This document shows positions 23,829-34,379 of a DNA stretch of 64,000 nucleotides, piece by piece. A model generated the notes under the pieces. That model was given only the letters and a program-made list of their open reading frames with translations, did no database searches and was not told where the DNA came from. Position 1 is the first letter of the stretch, and each line of letters begins with the position of its first letter. The DNA is from Dactylellina haptotyla (lineage: Eukaryota > Ascomycota > Orbiliomycetes > Orbiliales > Orbiliaceae): positions 4,340,001 to 4,404,000 of the forward strand of contig CM062380.1 in assembly GCA_031310005.1 (NCBI GenBank), written 5' to 3'. The position numbers and the translations under genes were made by a program.

Positions 23829-25476
23829 TCAACGCCGAGGCCGTGGAGAGAGTCCTGTTGTTGATGATGGAAAGAATGTCTCGCTCGGCTGTAAATGATC
23901 GTAAAAATTATCGTCATCCTCTTCCCATTCATCAACAAGAGCAACGCTATTGGTTTTAGATGATAATGGGCGAGGTATATCATGCTGTATCGGTATCGGG
24001 GTGCCGAAATCCATTTTATTAATAGTGTACAGCGATTGCCAATCGGATCTTGAGTTCCAGGTGTCGGAAGTCGAAAGTCCGTCCGTGAAAAAACCTTGTC
24101 GGCTGGTCCCAATAGTCCGTTCGTCTCGCCGTATCATGGGAAAGTTTTTCTTGTTATAGGCCCAGCGAAAGAACGATTTCGCTGATGGGAGACAGCTCGT
24201 AACAATGGCTAGTACTATCTCAAAATAGTTGACTAGCTCAAGTATGGGAACATAATCTAAATCGAGAGAGTTAGAAGATTCTTTTCTATAACGCCTTGAA
24301 ACGGCCTTCTAGGAATGATTACTTACACGTCTGGTCGGACACTATGACTTGCCTCAGACGGATGATTTGCCCTAGCCGACCGGCGGAGGCGGTAATTGTA
24401 CTAAACTAGACGTATTAGAACTCTGTGAAACCCGGTGGCAACACAGGGAATGACTTACAGGAAGCCACAAAGAAATATGATGAATATTTGTATCTTCCTT
24501 CTCGAAGTGAGTTTCTTTAATTTCGGTACCAGAGGTAACGGCGTAAGGAGAATCAGAAAGTCCAGGAAAAGGCCTGCTGCGCAGACTCCAATAGTTGGAT
24601 TCATTGGCCGAGCTTTGTGTATAGTTGACTTCCAGATATCAAATAGAACTCCCGGGTGTCGGGGTACTTGGAATACCAATGCTGCAAAAGAGCACAGGCA
24701 ATATATAAATTTGCAAACAATCAATACGTCGCAAACAACTTGCATCTTTGTTTGAAAGCTGGAGTAGAGACGTCGGATCGACAGTAGAAGTGATATTCTC
24801 GTAATTGTATACGTCCAAATGGATAGAATGTTGATGACCACTGTCGGATGTTAATAAATATTTGGAACATGTGTGTCATTGGATATTATGTATATACATA
24901 CTGACGAGCTGTTGGTAGGTAGGGAGTAGAAATGTCAGCTTCTGTGTTTTTTCGACTCATAGATAATAATAATTGATAGGGCTACCTACTCTGAATGTTC
25001 CTTCGGCACTTTTGATATGAACATCATATATGTGCCACCCCGCTTGGTATTTGTAAATGGAAACAAACGATGTTATTAAAACAACGTAGCTCGACAACTT
25101 TGGAGATGATTAGAAAGTTTTGTTGCAAAGTCGATAGGAGATCAAATCTTACCAACGCTACAAGTAAGAGCCAGTCTTCGAGAAAGAGCATTTTCGAGGT
25201 CCGACCTCTTTGTGTTGTGATGATTTTGAAGGCGACCAGTACTCCAGTGAGAAGAATCCCAACCAGGAACGCAACTGTCAACCCAATTTTCAGGCTTTCC
25301 TGAGTTTCTGGAACATAGTCGGCATTTGATAGGGCAGGCGGTAGCCAATCCTTTGAAAGATACGGGTTGGCGTCGACTTGAAGTATTCCCCACAGTTCTC
25401 GTAGTCCCATAAGGTCCCCTGCGGTTTGTCCTGTGGAGTTGACGACAACAACATCGGGATCAATGTTGGTCGACAT
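23829..25476 (-). CDS. Fungal rhodopsin-domain membrane protein, third copy, with a 7-nt exon
   Basis: Six exons, 25476-25153, 25097-24990, 24908-24902, 24840-24459, 24400-24327 and 24256-23829, encode 440 aa. All junctions are GT-AG. The third exon is only 7 nt (CTCGTCA). It is flanked by a CAG acceptor and a GTATGT donor, and the phases around it fit exactly. Family landmarks are EDWLLLVAL at the end of helix 2, then a helix leading to GWHIYDVHIKSAEG, matching GYHLYDLSRKDIH in the copy at 4717-6271. A helix starting LGQIIRLRQ and a final helix (VNYFEIVLAIVTSCLPSA) precede a polar C-tail of about 110 residues with an acidic EEDDDN patch. The N-terminal extracellular part (about 60 residues) is longer than usual. 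A sensing role is inferred from the family only. Confidence 0.85.
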
Positions 25477-26936
25477 GGTGCTGTCATGTCATACGACTGT
25501 CGTTCTTGAGGTGACTTGAATCAATCCCCCACCGTCCACCGCATTGGCTTTTGGGGAAACTAGAAAGAATAGGAGACATGAATATACTTGGAAAACGGGA
25601 TTCATTGAAGGTTGTAAAGAAAAGGTGCGGCCGACTTATATCGCAATCATCTCTAACCAACTTGCGGCCTCAAAGCAACCGGCTGACTTAGCAGACGATT
25701 TCCTCACTGAACGAGGATAACAGGGATCACTAGTGTTTTTTTGGTAAATGGCTTGCTAGGACAGCAGGTTGAAACATGTTGGCGAACGTACCCCTGTTCT
25801 TCGAACCATAGACTCCTTCCATTCCGGTGCCTAGTCGCGTATGCAACACTTCTGATGGTTATGGGAGCCTGGCCTTGGGATATCTGCAGGGGAAACAAAC
25901 CTCCACAATCTATTCCCTTTCATAAAGGCATGCCGCGTTCGCGTGTGCCAGCACCTGAAACGAAATCGATGCGATGTTTGCTACCCAAAAATCGAATCCA
26001 GAAAGGTGGCACAAGTGCCGAATGGGAGAGACATAAGGTGGCTTGCGCTGCTATGAGGTAATTGGATAACCAACCGTGAGTGTGTGAGGCCTCTGTTCGT
26101 TCAATGGAACTCGACATGATCTGTGCGAAATGGGAAGTGTGCAATCGTGCGTAAATAGGTTGGGCCCAACTAGCTGCCTGATATGTGGCCGAGTAGCCAA
26201 GCTGGTTAAACCCGTTACAACACTGGGAGGTGGTGGATAAATCTGGCCAATTTTGAAGGGGTTTTCTCGTTCAAGCTGACCAAACCAGGCGTGATCCACA
26301 AAGATGCGGTTCAGCCCAAGAACAGGCCGCCAGGCCGGATCTTATTCTGGGTGTCCTATAGACGTTACAATCAAAAAGAAGGTGTCCCTGATTCACGTAC
26401 ACGAGGGTATCTATCGTCAGCCTCATCATTCCTGGCTCGACTATCTAAATACGGTAACTACTGCTCTAGTTTATCGCAGTCGAATTTCGGCTCTCGACTT
26501 GGCGTTGGCTAAAGGGTGCGCTTTGATTATTTCGGTGGGTAAGTGTTCCCCTCAACTCCAACTTCTTGGGGCACTCTCGAACCAGACCGTTGTTGCAAGT
26601 TTGGTTTGGTCCCTAGACCGTTCTTGGGGTTTGTATCCTACTATTTTTTTTCACCAACACGCACTGATTAGTAATTTCTTTGATACTTCGAGGTTTTTTT
26701 GAGTAGCTTGGCGGATAAGCTGACTTGAACTCCCAGAACATCTAATTTGTTCGGGAAAAGTCGCGAGAATGACGTATATACATGTAGACGTTTACCCCGC
26801 TTGCAATTATTCCTACAACGGTTTTTATCTCCATGGCTTGTTATATAAGGTCGACTAGAGACCTGAAATTCCAGGAGAAGTTCCATTGTAAATACCAATC
26901 TTTATCAAGCTTTAGTGACTTTTGTTCTGAATTAAC
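25477..26936. other. Divergent intergenic region
   Basis: About 1.5 kb between a minus-strand receptor gene and a plus-strand reductase gene, probably holding both promoters. It contains foldback copy 3 (26572-26620). A segment near 26185 looks faintly like the D-arm of a tRNA but has no complete cloverleaf. Confidence 0.4.
26572..26620. repeat. Short foldback element, copy 3
   Basis: A 49-bp imperfect palindrome. The left arm is CACTCTCGAACCAGACC and the right arm is GTTTGGTTTGGTCCCTAGAC. The right arm is almost identical to the right arm of copy 1. It lies about 320 bp upstream of the reductase gene. Confidence 0.6.
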
Positions 26937-28403
26937 ATGCCCACCGCAATTGTAACAGGAGCAACTGGTAGGTGTCGACCCTGAGCATTCCCTGTAGCCG
27001 CTTGGTGCGGATCTAAGATTAACTCTCCATATTGTTTTATTAGGGATTTTGGGGGGTGCCATAGTTGAAGCCCTTGGGCGAGACGCCGAAAAATGGACCA
27101 AAGTTTATGCTCTCTCTCGCAGCCAGAAGCAAGCCTACCCTCCAAATGTGGAGCATGATTTCATCGATTTGACAAGCAGTGCAGAGAGCATGGCGAAGCA
27201 ACTACAGGGTATTGAAGCAGACTATTGTTTCTTTGCCGCTTATTTACAAAAGGACACGGAAGAAGAGATGTCGGAAGTCAATGGTTTGAAACCCGCATTG
27301 ATTTCTGGTAGTTGTGCTGCTACTGATAGTTTGACGAGAAAGGCAAAATGCTTCAAAATTTTCTTGATGCTTTGGACTTAACCGGGGCGTCTAAAAAGCT
27401 CAAGAGAGTTATCCTAACAACTGGATGCAAACAGTATGGTGTCCAATTGGGACAAGTAAAATGCCCCATGGTATATATCTCCAAATCGTGAAACGCACCA
27501 ACTATCTTTTACATATTGCTAAATTAAGTCCAGGAAGAAACAGACCCCTGGCTTGATGGACCAGGCCGCCCCCCGAACTTCTACTACACCCAGCAGCGGA
27601 TCCTGGCTGCGAAGAGCAAAGCTAGCGGGTCATACGATTGGGTGGTGACATATCCAAACGATGTCTGTCGAACTATCTAGGCCCCTGTTGAAGGATGTAA
27701 AGCTAATTGAATATTTTGGCAGGTTATTGGAGTTGCACAAGGGAACTTTATGAACCTTGTTACTTCTCTTGGTCTGTACTGTGTAGTTTCTAGAGAACTT
27801 GGAGACGATTTAATTTTCCCTGGGTCCGAAATCTTCTATACCGGCTTTGACTGCTTTACATATAGCCCTCTCCACGCAGACTTTAATCTATGGGCGGCAG
27901 AGACCTCAGGTTGCGGGAACCAAGCGTTCAACATGGTGAACGGGGACGCTGATTCCTGGCAAAATCTTTGGCCGAAAATTGCGCGGCGATTCAGCTGCAA
28001 AGTCCCCCCAAACCAATTTCAAGTGCCGACGCGTTATGAGAGCTTGAAAATGAAACTCGATGATCGAGCTCCAATTCATGATATGGCGGCAAGTCTTGGC
28101 TTAGAGGGGTCGGATTTTTCCACTACATTAAACCAGAAAATCGATCTCGTCAAGTGGAGTAAGGATCAACGCGTCCTGGACGCTTGGAAACGGGTTCAAG
28201 AACGGCATGGACTAGAGGAAGGTGTGTTTGAGAAAGCGACATGGAGTTTTCTCGGCTTCATTTTGGGTAGAGATTACAATCTCATTATCAGCATGTCCAA
28301 GGCTCGCAAGCTCGGATGGGTAGGCTACGTCGACAACTACGATGCCTTTGATACTTCCTTTACGGAGTTGGAGAAATTGAAGGTCCTGCCTCCAAGGGAA
28401 TAG
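26937..28403 (+). CDS. PRISE-like NAD(P)-dependent reductase (extended SDR)
   Basis: Five exons, 26937-26967, 27044-27283, 27343-27470, 27534-27662 and 27723-28403, encode 402 aa, the usual length of this group. The protein opens with the dinucleotide-binding motif TGATGILGGAIVEAL. It continues through AADYCFFAAYLQ-type strands, RVILTTGCKQYG, and the PRISE landmark VIGVAQGNFMNLVTSLGLY. The family (progesterone 5-beta-reductase/iridoid synthase-like) reduces enone double bonds using NADPH. Many fungal members sit in secondary-metabolite clusters. The family's active-site Tyr cannot be placed with certainty. The exon 4 donor would be GTCTGT, unusual but needed for the conserved join N-D/V-I-G. 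Cytosolic. The substrate is unknown. Confidence 0.87.
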
Positions 28404-29125
28404 ATGCTGCGAGTTGCCGTTGACCTATTTGTTTGTAGTTGATCTAAAACGTTGGCAGACAGACAAATTTGGGTATAAAGATGAGAAAATGCAAGTTTTT
28501 GGTGAAGAAAATTCCAGAGAGAAGAGTGTATAGTTTGGAAAGTGGATCTAGCATTGCAGTGACACATCGTATACTTGTTTGCAAAAATGTTAGTGGGGCG
28601 GCTGTCAAAGAGGCAGTTGCCTTCCGTTGCATTAAGCGAGCTATTGATATCTGCACTAGTGCGGCAGTTTGCCTTCCAAATACTGCTGTCCAGACTGCCC
28701 CTCGCGACCAGTCGAAACTTTATTCAATTCATGCCAAGGAGATAAAATTGCCATAAATTAAATACCGGTATCTAATTCCTTTCTTGGATAAAAGGATACC
28801 CTTGTTTGTATCCACTTGGTTCTCACTGTGGGTTTGTTGCATTTTTCGTGTTGCCCTTTTACAGGAAATAGAGTTTGGGATTGGCTTTTTGAATCGAAAC
28901 AACTCGCTACATACAAGGGTAAACCTTCGGAGAGCCAAATGGCTGATTTGTAGAAGTGAAATATCAAAAGAGAAACAAATTTATATACATGCACCTTGGA
29001 GGGCATTGTTTTCATAGACTGTGGCATTCGCCTCAAAAGGTACAGCGACTTGTACTTGGTAAATATTTACTCATTGAACTAACGATTCAACCTTTGATAT
29101 GGAACATGGGAGGGTCTGAGGTATA
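28404..29125. other. Convergent intergenic region
   Basis: About 720 bp between converging genes. A plus-strand open frame at 28469-28756 (95 codons, Lys/Ala-rich) has no domain or signal and sits in the 3' flank, so it was not accepted. Confidence 0.4.
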
Positions 29126-31669
29126 CTACAAGCACTGGGAGTAGTATGGGTTTAAAGCTTGACAAGTAGTTCCGGCAATACATGCTGTCGGTCCAGTCCA
29201 TCCGATACCACCACACTGGCCCCATTTACTTTGGGTAGGGCCAATAGCGGAAGTTGTTGTGCTCCGGGATGCAGTAGTAAGTGTTCTTAAAATAGTGGTA
29301 CTGGAAGTTGTGGTTCGAGATGAGGTAGTAGTGGTACTGGAAGTCGTGGTTCGAGATGAGGTAGTAGTTGTCCTAGACGACGTGGTTGTGGAGGTGTTGG
29401 GATTCGATGCACGTGCTTTGATTAAATCCGCAGCCTAAATTTTCATAAGTTTCAAGTTCGAATACGTTTTCTTAGGACTAGTTAATTACCTTCTCTGCAA
29501 TTGCGTAAACTGTGGCACAGGTGTGCGTAGCAGGAATCAATGGAATGATGGAAATGTCCCCAATACTAAGACCAGTCACGCCGTACACAAGTAGGTCTGA
29601 CGAAACGACGCCTCCTTGATCCTGAGGCATCATGGCAGATGTACCACAGGAGTGGGCAGTACTAGATATCATACCTTGAGTGGCATAGCTAGTAAGTTGT
29701 GCGTCAGAGGTCATACTAGTGCCCGGCGATTGCTCTTGCGGACCGAGTTGCTGCATAGATGGTGCTTGCATCCATTTGCGGTAAAACCTGATCATTGCGA
29801 CGAATGTTTCATTGTCAATTGGGTTTATTGAAGTATTATAATCCACCGTTGGGTCCGCGTAGCGATCCGACGGATTCATAAGGACAGTTCCGCGGCTTAG
29901 GGGTTTCATGAGCACCAGGGACGTGCCGCCACCACCAGAAAATGGTATTTCGACAATACCGTTCTTGAGGGATGCGTAAGATGCCATGAGAACTCTCCTC
30001 TGCGCTTCAAAGCCACGGACACTCGCAGCGGAGTAAGTGCTGGGAAGATATTGTGCGGCATTTTGGCTATTCACCCGACTTATCAAGGATTGATAGGTGG
30101 TAAGCATTGTCGGGAGAGGGAGGGTAGCTAGCGCGTTTCCAACGAGCATGGAAAGCGGCCCTGGAGTGCAAAGGAGGTCAGGATCTTGTATTTTCCAAAA
30201 GTCTGGGGTTTGAAGGTTAGCGAGGGGTGCATACCTTTGCGATACTGCGACCATTGCTGTTGTGCCCAAGCTTGAAATGTAGCATTGCTGTATAAAGAGG
30301 CTTGGTTTGGTTGGATATCTCTTGTATCTATTGTTTAAAAGTTTAGTTATAATACCCAACGTTGAATTGGGACTCTAAAGCACTAGTAAATGTGCTGTAC
30401 CTACATTGGAAGTTGATCTGTGCTGCAGGGTGGTCCTGTAAGTTGGATCCAACACCTGGTAAATCGACAAGAACGGGGATTCCGGCTTGATTCAAAAGAT
30501 TCTGGGGACCAATACCACTCCTTTGCAATACTAGTGGGGTATTTAGCCACCCAGAACATAGGATGATCTCTTGGTTCGCCTTGATAGTTGTGGTTGAAGC
30601 ACCATTTGCCGTGCCACGTTGTTGGATTCGAACGCTCTCGGCTCGTTTGGATGCAGAAAATTGAACATCATTGACTCTGTATCCTGTCAAGAGATGGAGG
30701 TTCTGACGACTCGAAACCGGGTCAAAGTAACGATTTTTGGCATACGATCGGCGAGATTGGGCATCGACGTTATTTGGTACCCAATATGCATTAAAGGCAT
30801 TTCCAGATTCTCCATCGGGCATTGTAGGAACACCGACTTCATTCCAGGCCTTCCATTGAACCTCTAAAATATTGCCACAATTGTTGGTATAACACGAGTT
30901 TTGAAGTTCTCAGGGGTTGGGGAGATCTTACTAATAGAGGGCCATTGCCATGATGGAAATGTTACCTGGATAGGTCCGTTACCATAAGCATTAGGGTCCC
31001 AAGTAATACCGTACTCTTGGACGATCGCCGGGTCCGGGGTCCCAAATGTAGTTGACTTGTCCAGTTAGTATTCGATAATCAATGTTCGGAATATAACTGA
31101 CTGAGACACAGTATGTACCTTTTTGAAATAAGGAAGTAGGCTCGCGAAATCCCAGCCTGGATTGCCAAGCGCCGCCCAATTATCGTAGTCTTCAGCAGCG
31201 CCACGGTCAAATAGCATGCCATTGACGGTCGAGCCTCCTCCAACTACAGAAGCAGCGTATACTGAGACGCGCTTGCCTCCGATGCCGGTTTGTGGAACTG
31301 TAGTTACATTGAACAAATCTCTCGAGGGGTAATTAACGGCGGAGCTAGGTTCTAACTGGCTTGGATTGGTATCAATGTAGCCATATTCGACGATCAATAC
31401 AGTCTCTATTTTCGAGGGGTTAGCGCGAATTCTTGCTATTGAGGTTGGAAAAGATAAAAAATACTGGAGGAGTCTTCGCTCAGCCTATTTCCAATTACCA
31501 AGCCACTCTGTCCACCACCAACAATGATATAGTCATACGACGATCTTAAAGATCCCACATTGATTTGACGGGCTTTGATTTTGTCAATCAGCTCTGGGTA
31601 GGCAAAGCATGTGCCACTCCAAAGGAGCAACTGGATTGTAACCGCAGCGAAGTGTTTTGAAAAGGACAT
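29126..31669 (-). CDS. Secreted GMC oxidoreductase with C-terminal CBM1
   Basis: Seven exons, 31669-31465, 31405-31119, 31055-30932, 30863-30405, 30327-30235, 30160-29490 and 29434-29126, encode 715 aa. All introns are GT-AG and 55-77 bp long, except that no intron is needed within the last exon. A signal peptide (1-23, cleaved near CFA) is followed directly by the FAD-binding motif [11 protein letters not shown] (residues 46-56). The family's second signature is [12 protein letters not shown], and the late active-site region has HSCGTSAM (His about 559) and [15 protein letters not shown] (His about 602). A Ser/Thr linker (about 625-678) leads to a CBM1 with [13 protein letters not shown] and NPYYSQCL. 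There is no N-terminal cytochrome domain, so this is not a standard cellobiose dehydrogenase. It probably oxidises a sugar or alcohol on cellulose and makes H2O2 or reduces an acceptor. Confidence 0.93.
29294..29365. repeat. 36-bp tandem repeat in the GMC linker
   Basis: Two adjacent 36-bp units, differing at one position, encode Ser/Thr/Arg-rich linker between the GMC domain and CBM1. The unit is a whole number of codons, so copy number could change without shifting frame. A partial third unit follows on one side. Confidence 0.7.
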
Positions 31670-33579
31670 GGCGTGGCACCTGCAACTAACAGTTTCGATC
31701 AGGTTTCTCGTTTGTTAGAGAAAATCGAAACAACTTGGTGATAAGAATTAAGTCTTGGGAGTTGAGTACAACGATATATATACCGTCGCAAGATCTCACA
31801 GCAAGCAGCCTAAATCCTCATTTTTCCGGTCGGGAAGGTTGTGCACCATTTGGGGGTAGGCCAAGATTGAAGCTCGCCATAGAACACGATGTTGCGTGTT
31901 GGGAGTTCGTGTGTTGCCATATAGAGATACATCCACATGCTAGTTGTGTTATAGCCGTCAAAGAGTGAATGATTGATTAATATTTGTGCTGACCACCTGG
32001 TAGGTAGTCGAAAAGATGTGTTTTTAGCCACTCAAATAGCATGATGTTATCAGATTTGAATGATCCCTTCTCCCGAGAGTTGTTATCGGAATGCTTGCCG
32101 AAACCGACCCGGAATTCTAGCTGGAAAACGGTCGCCAGTATCCGGGGAATCAGGGATAAGCCTGGTGGGTTTTGCTGATCATAATATGGGTAAATTGAGT
32201 TGCTTTGATTTAAGCTCGTGGATCTTGATCCGAGATGCATTGATGTCGCGTGAAAGTTCAGGCAGAATGGATAAAGTCTCCGATTGAATGCTCCGGAAAT
32301 CCAGGAACCGCTGCGAGAGCGAAATTTTGACTCGCAGAAATTAAAAGTCGAAGGAAATTATATTTCAAGGTTTGTGTGCCGACTGAATCCATCTGTGAGC
32401 CAAGATTCTGGGCGCCACAACCTATAATATTGGCTACTCTCGCAATGTGGCTATCTGATATAGGTCTTCTGAGAAATCATTCGCAACTATCCCGCTATCC
32501 CCGAAGATCCAAATGTGAGCTTCATGAAAATACTCGATTTCTCAGCGGATTCATTCCCTCCGACAGAGATATTCGGTGTGGATCTAATCGTTGTTATCAA
32601 CCCTGGAAAGCGTATAAATAAGAGTTTCCTAAAACCATTGCTAAATACGAACGCTTTCTCAGATATAGGCTGCTGCGAACGGATCAAAGGCTCTCGCCTA
32701 AGCGCTCTAGATATCCTGGAGACTTATGATATCAATATGATCTACTGTTGTATTTAGGAGATGAATAGCCACTTTCCTCTTTGGAATCAAAGCTGGCATT
32801 TATTCGATTTACGGGTGGGGGCGCAGGAAACTAGCTGTGGTTTGTTCAAGGCGGCAATGAGAACTAAGAATGGTACTCCAGACTTGAAAATATATGTGAA
32901 CCTTGCTCACTGGCCCTGTATTGCTAAATTGTAGTATATAACGTTGATATGTAATACAAGGACTTTAGATGGAAATACTTCAAAAGCGAATCGGTATTAC
33001 GAAGAATCTGACTATCCCTTGGGGACCGGAGGAGTGGATGGAAGCTACTTGGTACTCATCAGCCGAAATTGAAACAAGAAACACCAATAGATTGGTTCGT
33101 GGTTCTACAACATAGAGAATTGACTGCTGACCTGCTAACCGGCCCTTGTTTCCTCGTTTAGGGGCATTGGGAATTTCAAGTCGCATGGAAGCAAGGATTA
33201 GGGAAGATTTAAAAGACTCCGGGTAAATCCCTACGGAAATAATTTCTCCAAATTCGTAAATTACAGGCGAGACTTAACCGAGCGACATCTTTGACACGTG
33301 AAGTTTGGTTGTGTTCATGGTCGCCTATATTGACGATGTTATTCTATCCGAGCAGTGTTGGACTATAGGATTTTGTTATAGTGAAATAAAATATATGTAT
33401 ATGCACGTAAAAAAATCTCAAAAATGTTTGCACGGATGATGTCTTTGAGGAATCTAACCGTGTTGCAAATTAACAAAAGTATAAATATAATAGGAAGATG
33501 ACCTTAGCTCATTTTCATGCTCGGAATGAACCATCATACAAACTTATAGCCAGAAGTTACTCCCTCTCTCTAGTTCAAT
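31670..33579. other. Divergent intergenic region
   Basis: About 1.9 kb between the minus-strand GMC gene and the plus-strand SH3-CBM1 gene, so it should contain both promoters. Open frames of 60-90 codons occur on both strands, but none has a recognisable domain or splice support. Confidence 0.4.
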
Positions 33580-34379
33580 ATGAAGCTCCTTTCCGCTAGC
33601 GTTCTTGCCTCGTTACTCTTTTTAGGAGCACGAGCTTCTTTGAATTGCACCGTAGTTGGCGCACCTTTGGAGTATCGATCATGCGAGTACCCAGATTGTT
33701 CCATAGTGGGAATATATTCTGTTGGTGCCATGATCCAGGCCGCTTGCCGCTCTGATTGCAGTTCTGATACCAAGTGAGCACTGAATCCTTATTTGATAGC
33801 ACGGGCGTCATTTTCATGGCCACATCTGACAAGTTTAGTGTCTGGTTCCAACTTTATAATCAGTATTTCGTACCCGCAGGTGCCAGGGTTACGGGATGTA
33901 ATTATTCTGGTTTCCCCTTCGCTCAGACTGGTAAGAACAGACATTTTGAACACATGTCGTTATGAAATATGAGTTGCCTGACACTGGCTCGTAGGCCTGC
34001 CACATTGCTATGAAGAGCAAATGAAGCCAAAGCCAACGACTTGTACCAGAGGCACAAATATTCCTACGGTAACCGCAACAACTACGGGTGCCACTACGCG
34101 CACGACAGGGCCCATCACGACGACGACGAGGACAACCACAACAACCACTAGGTCTACAACGCCATCGACGACACCACCAACCACTACCACGGCACCGTCA
34201 AATTGCGGTGGACTATATACTCAGTGTGGCGGTGTTGGATGGACCGGGACGACGTGTTGCTCCAAAGGAACTTGTGAGTCGTTCGGTACCTTTTCTAGAG
34301 AAATTTTGTGACTATGCAGCTAACTGTCTGACCAATAGGCAAAGTTCTGAACCCGTATTACTCTCAGTGTCTGCAATGA
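33580..34379 (+). CDS. Small secreted protein, SH3-like module + CBM1
   Basis: Four exons, 33580-33773, 33839-33930, 33995-34273 and 34339-34379, encode 201 aa. Residues 1-19 are a signal peptide (ending ARA). Residues about 20-90 form a Cys-bearing module with short strands (GAPLEYRSCEYPDCSIVG, GAMIQAACRSDC, VWFQLYNQYFVPAGARV). This pattern is reminiscent of SH3b domains, where a 'VW..V....YVPA..V' strand pair is typical. A Thr/Pro-rich linker (about 105-155) is followed by a CBM1 (TQCGGVGWTGTTCC ... NPYYSQCLQ). The CBM1 should anchor the protein to cellulose. No catalytic residues are apparent, so the role could be binding, shielding or anchoring. The SH3-like call is from pattern only. CBM1 and secretion are secure. 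Confidence 0.88.

Noticed and set aside
26185-26235. tRNA-like D-arm sequence (GGCCGAGTAGCCAAGCTGG)
   Set aside because: No matching acceptor stem, anticodon arm or T-loop (GGTTCGAATCC-type) could be found at the right distances.
28469-28756. 95-codon plus-strand open frame
   Set aside because: It lies in the 3' flank of the reductase gene, has no domain or signal, and the composition is not coding-like.
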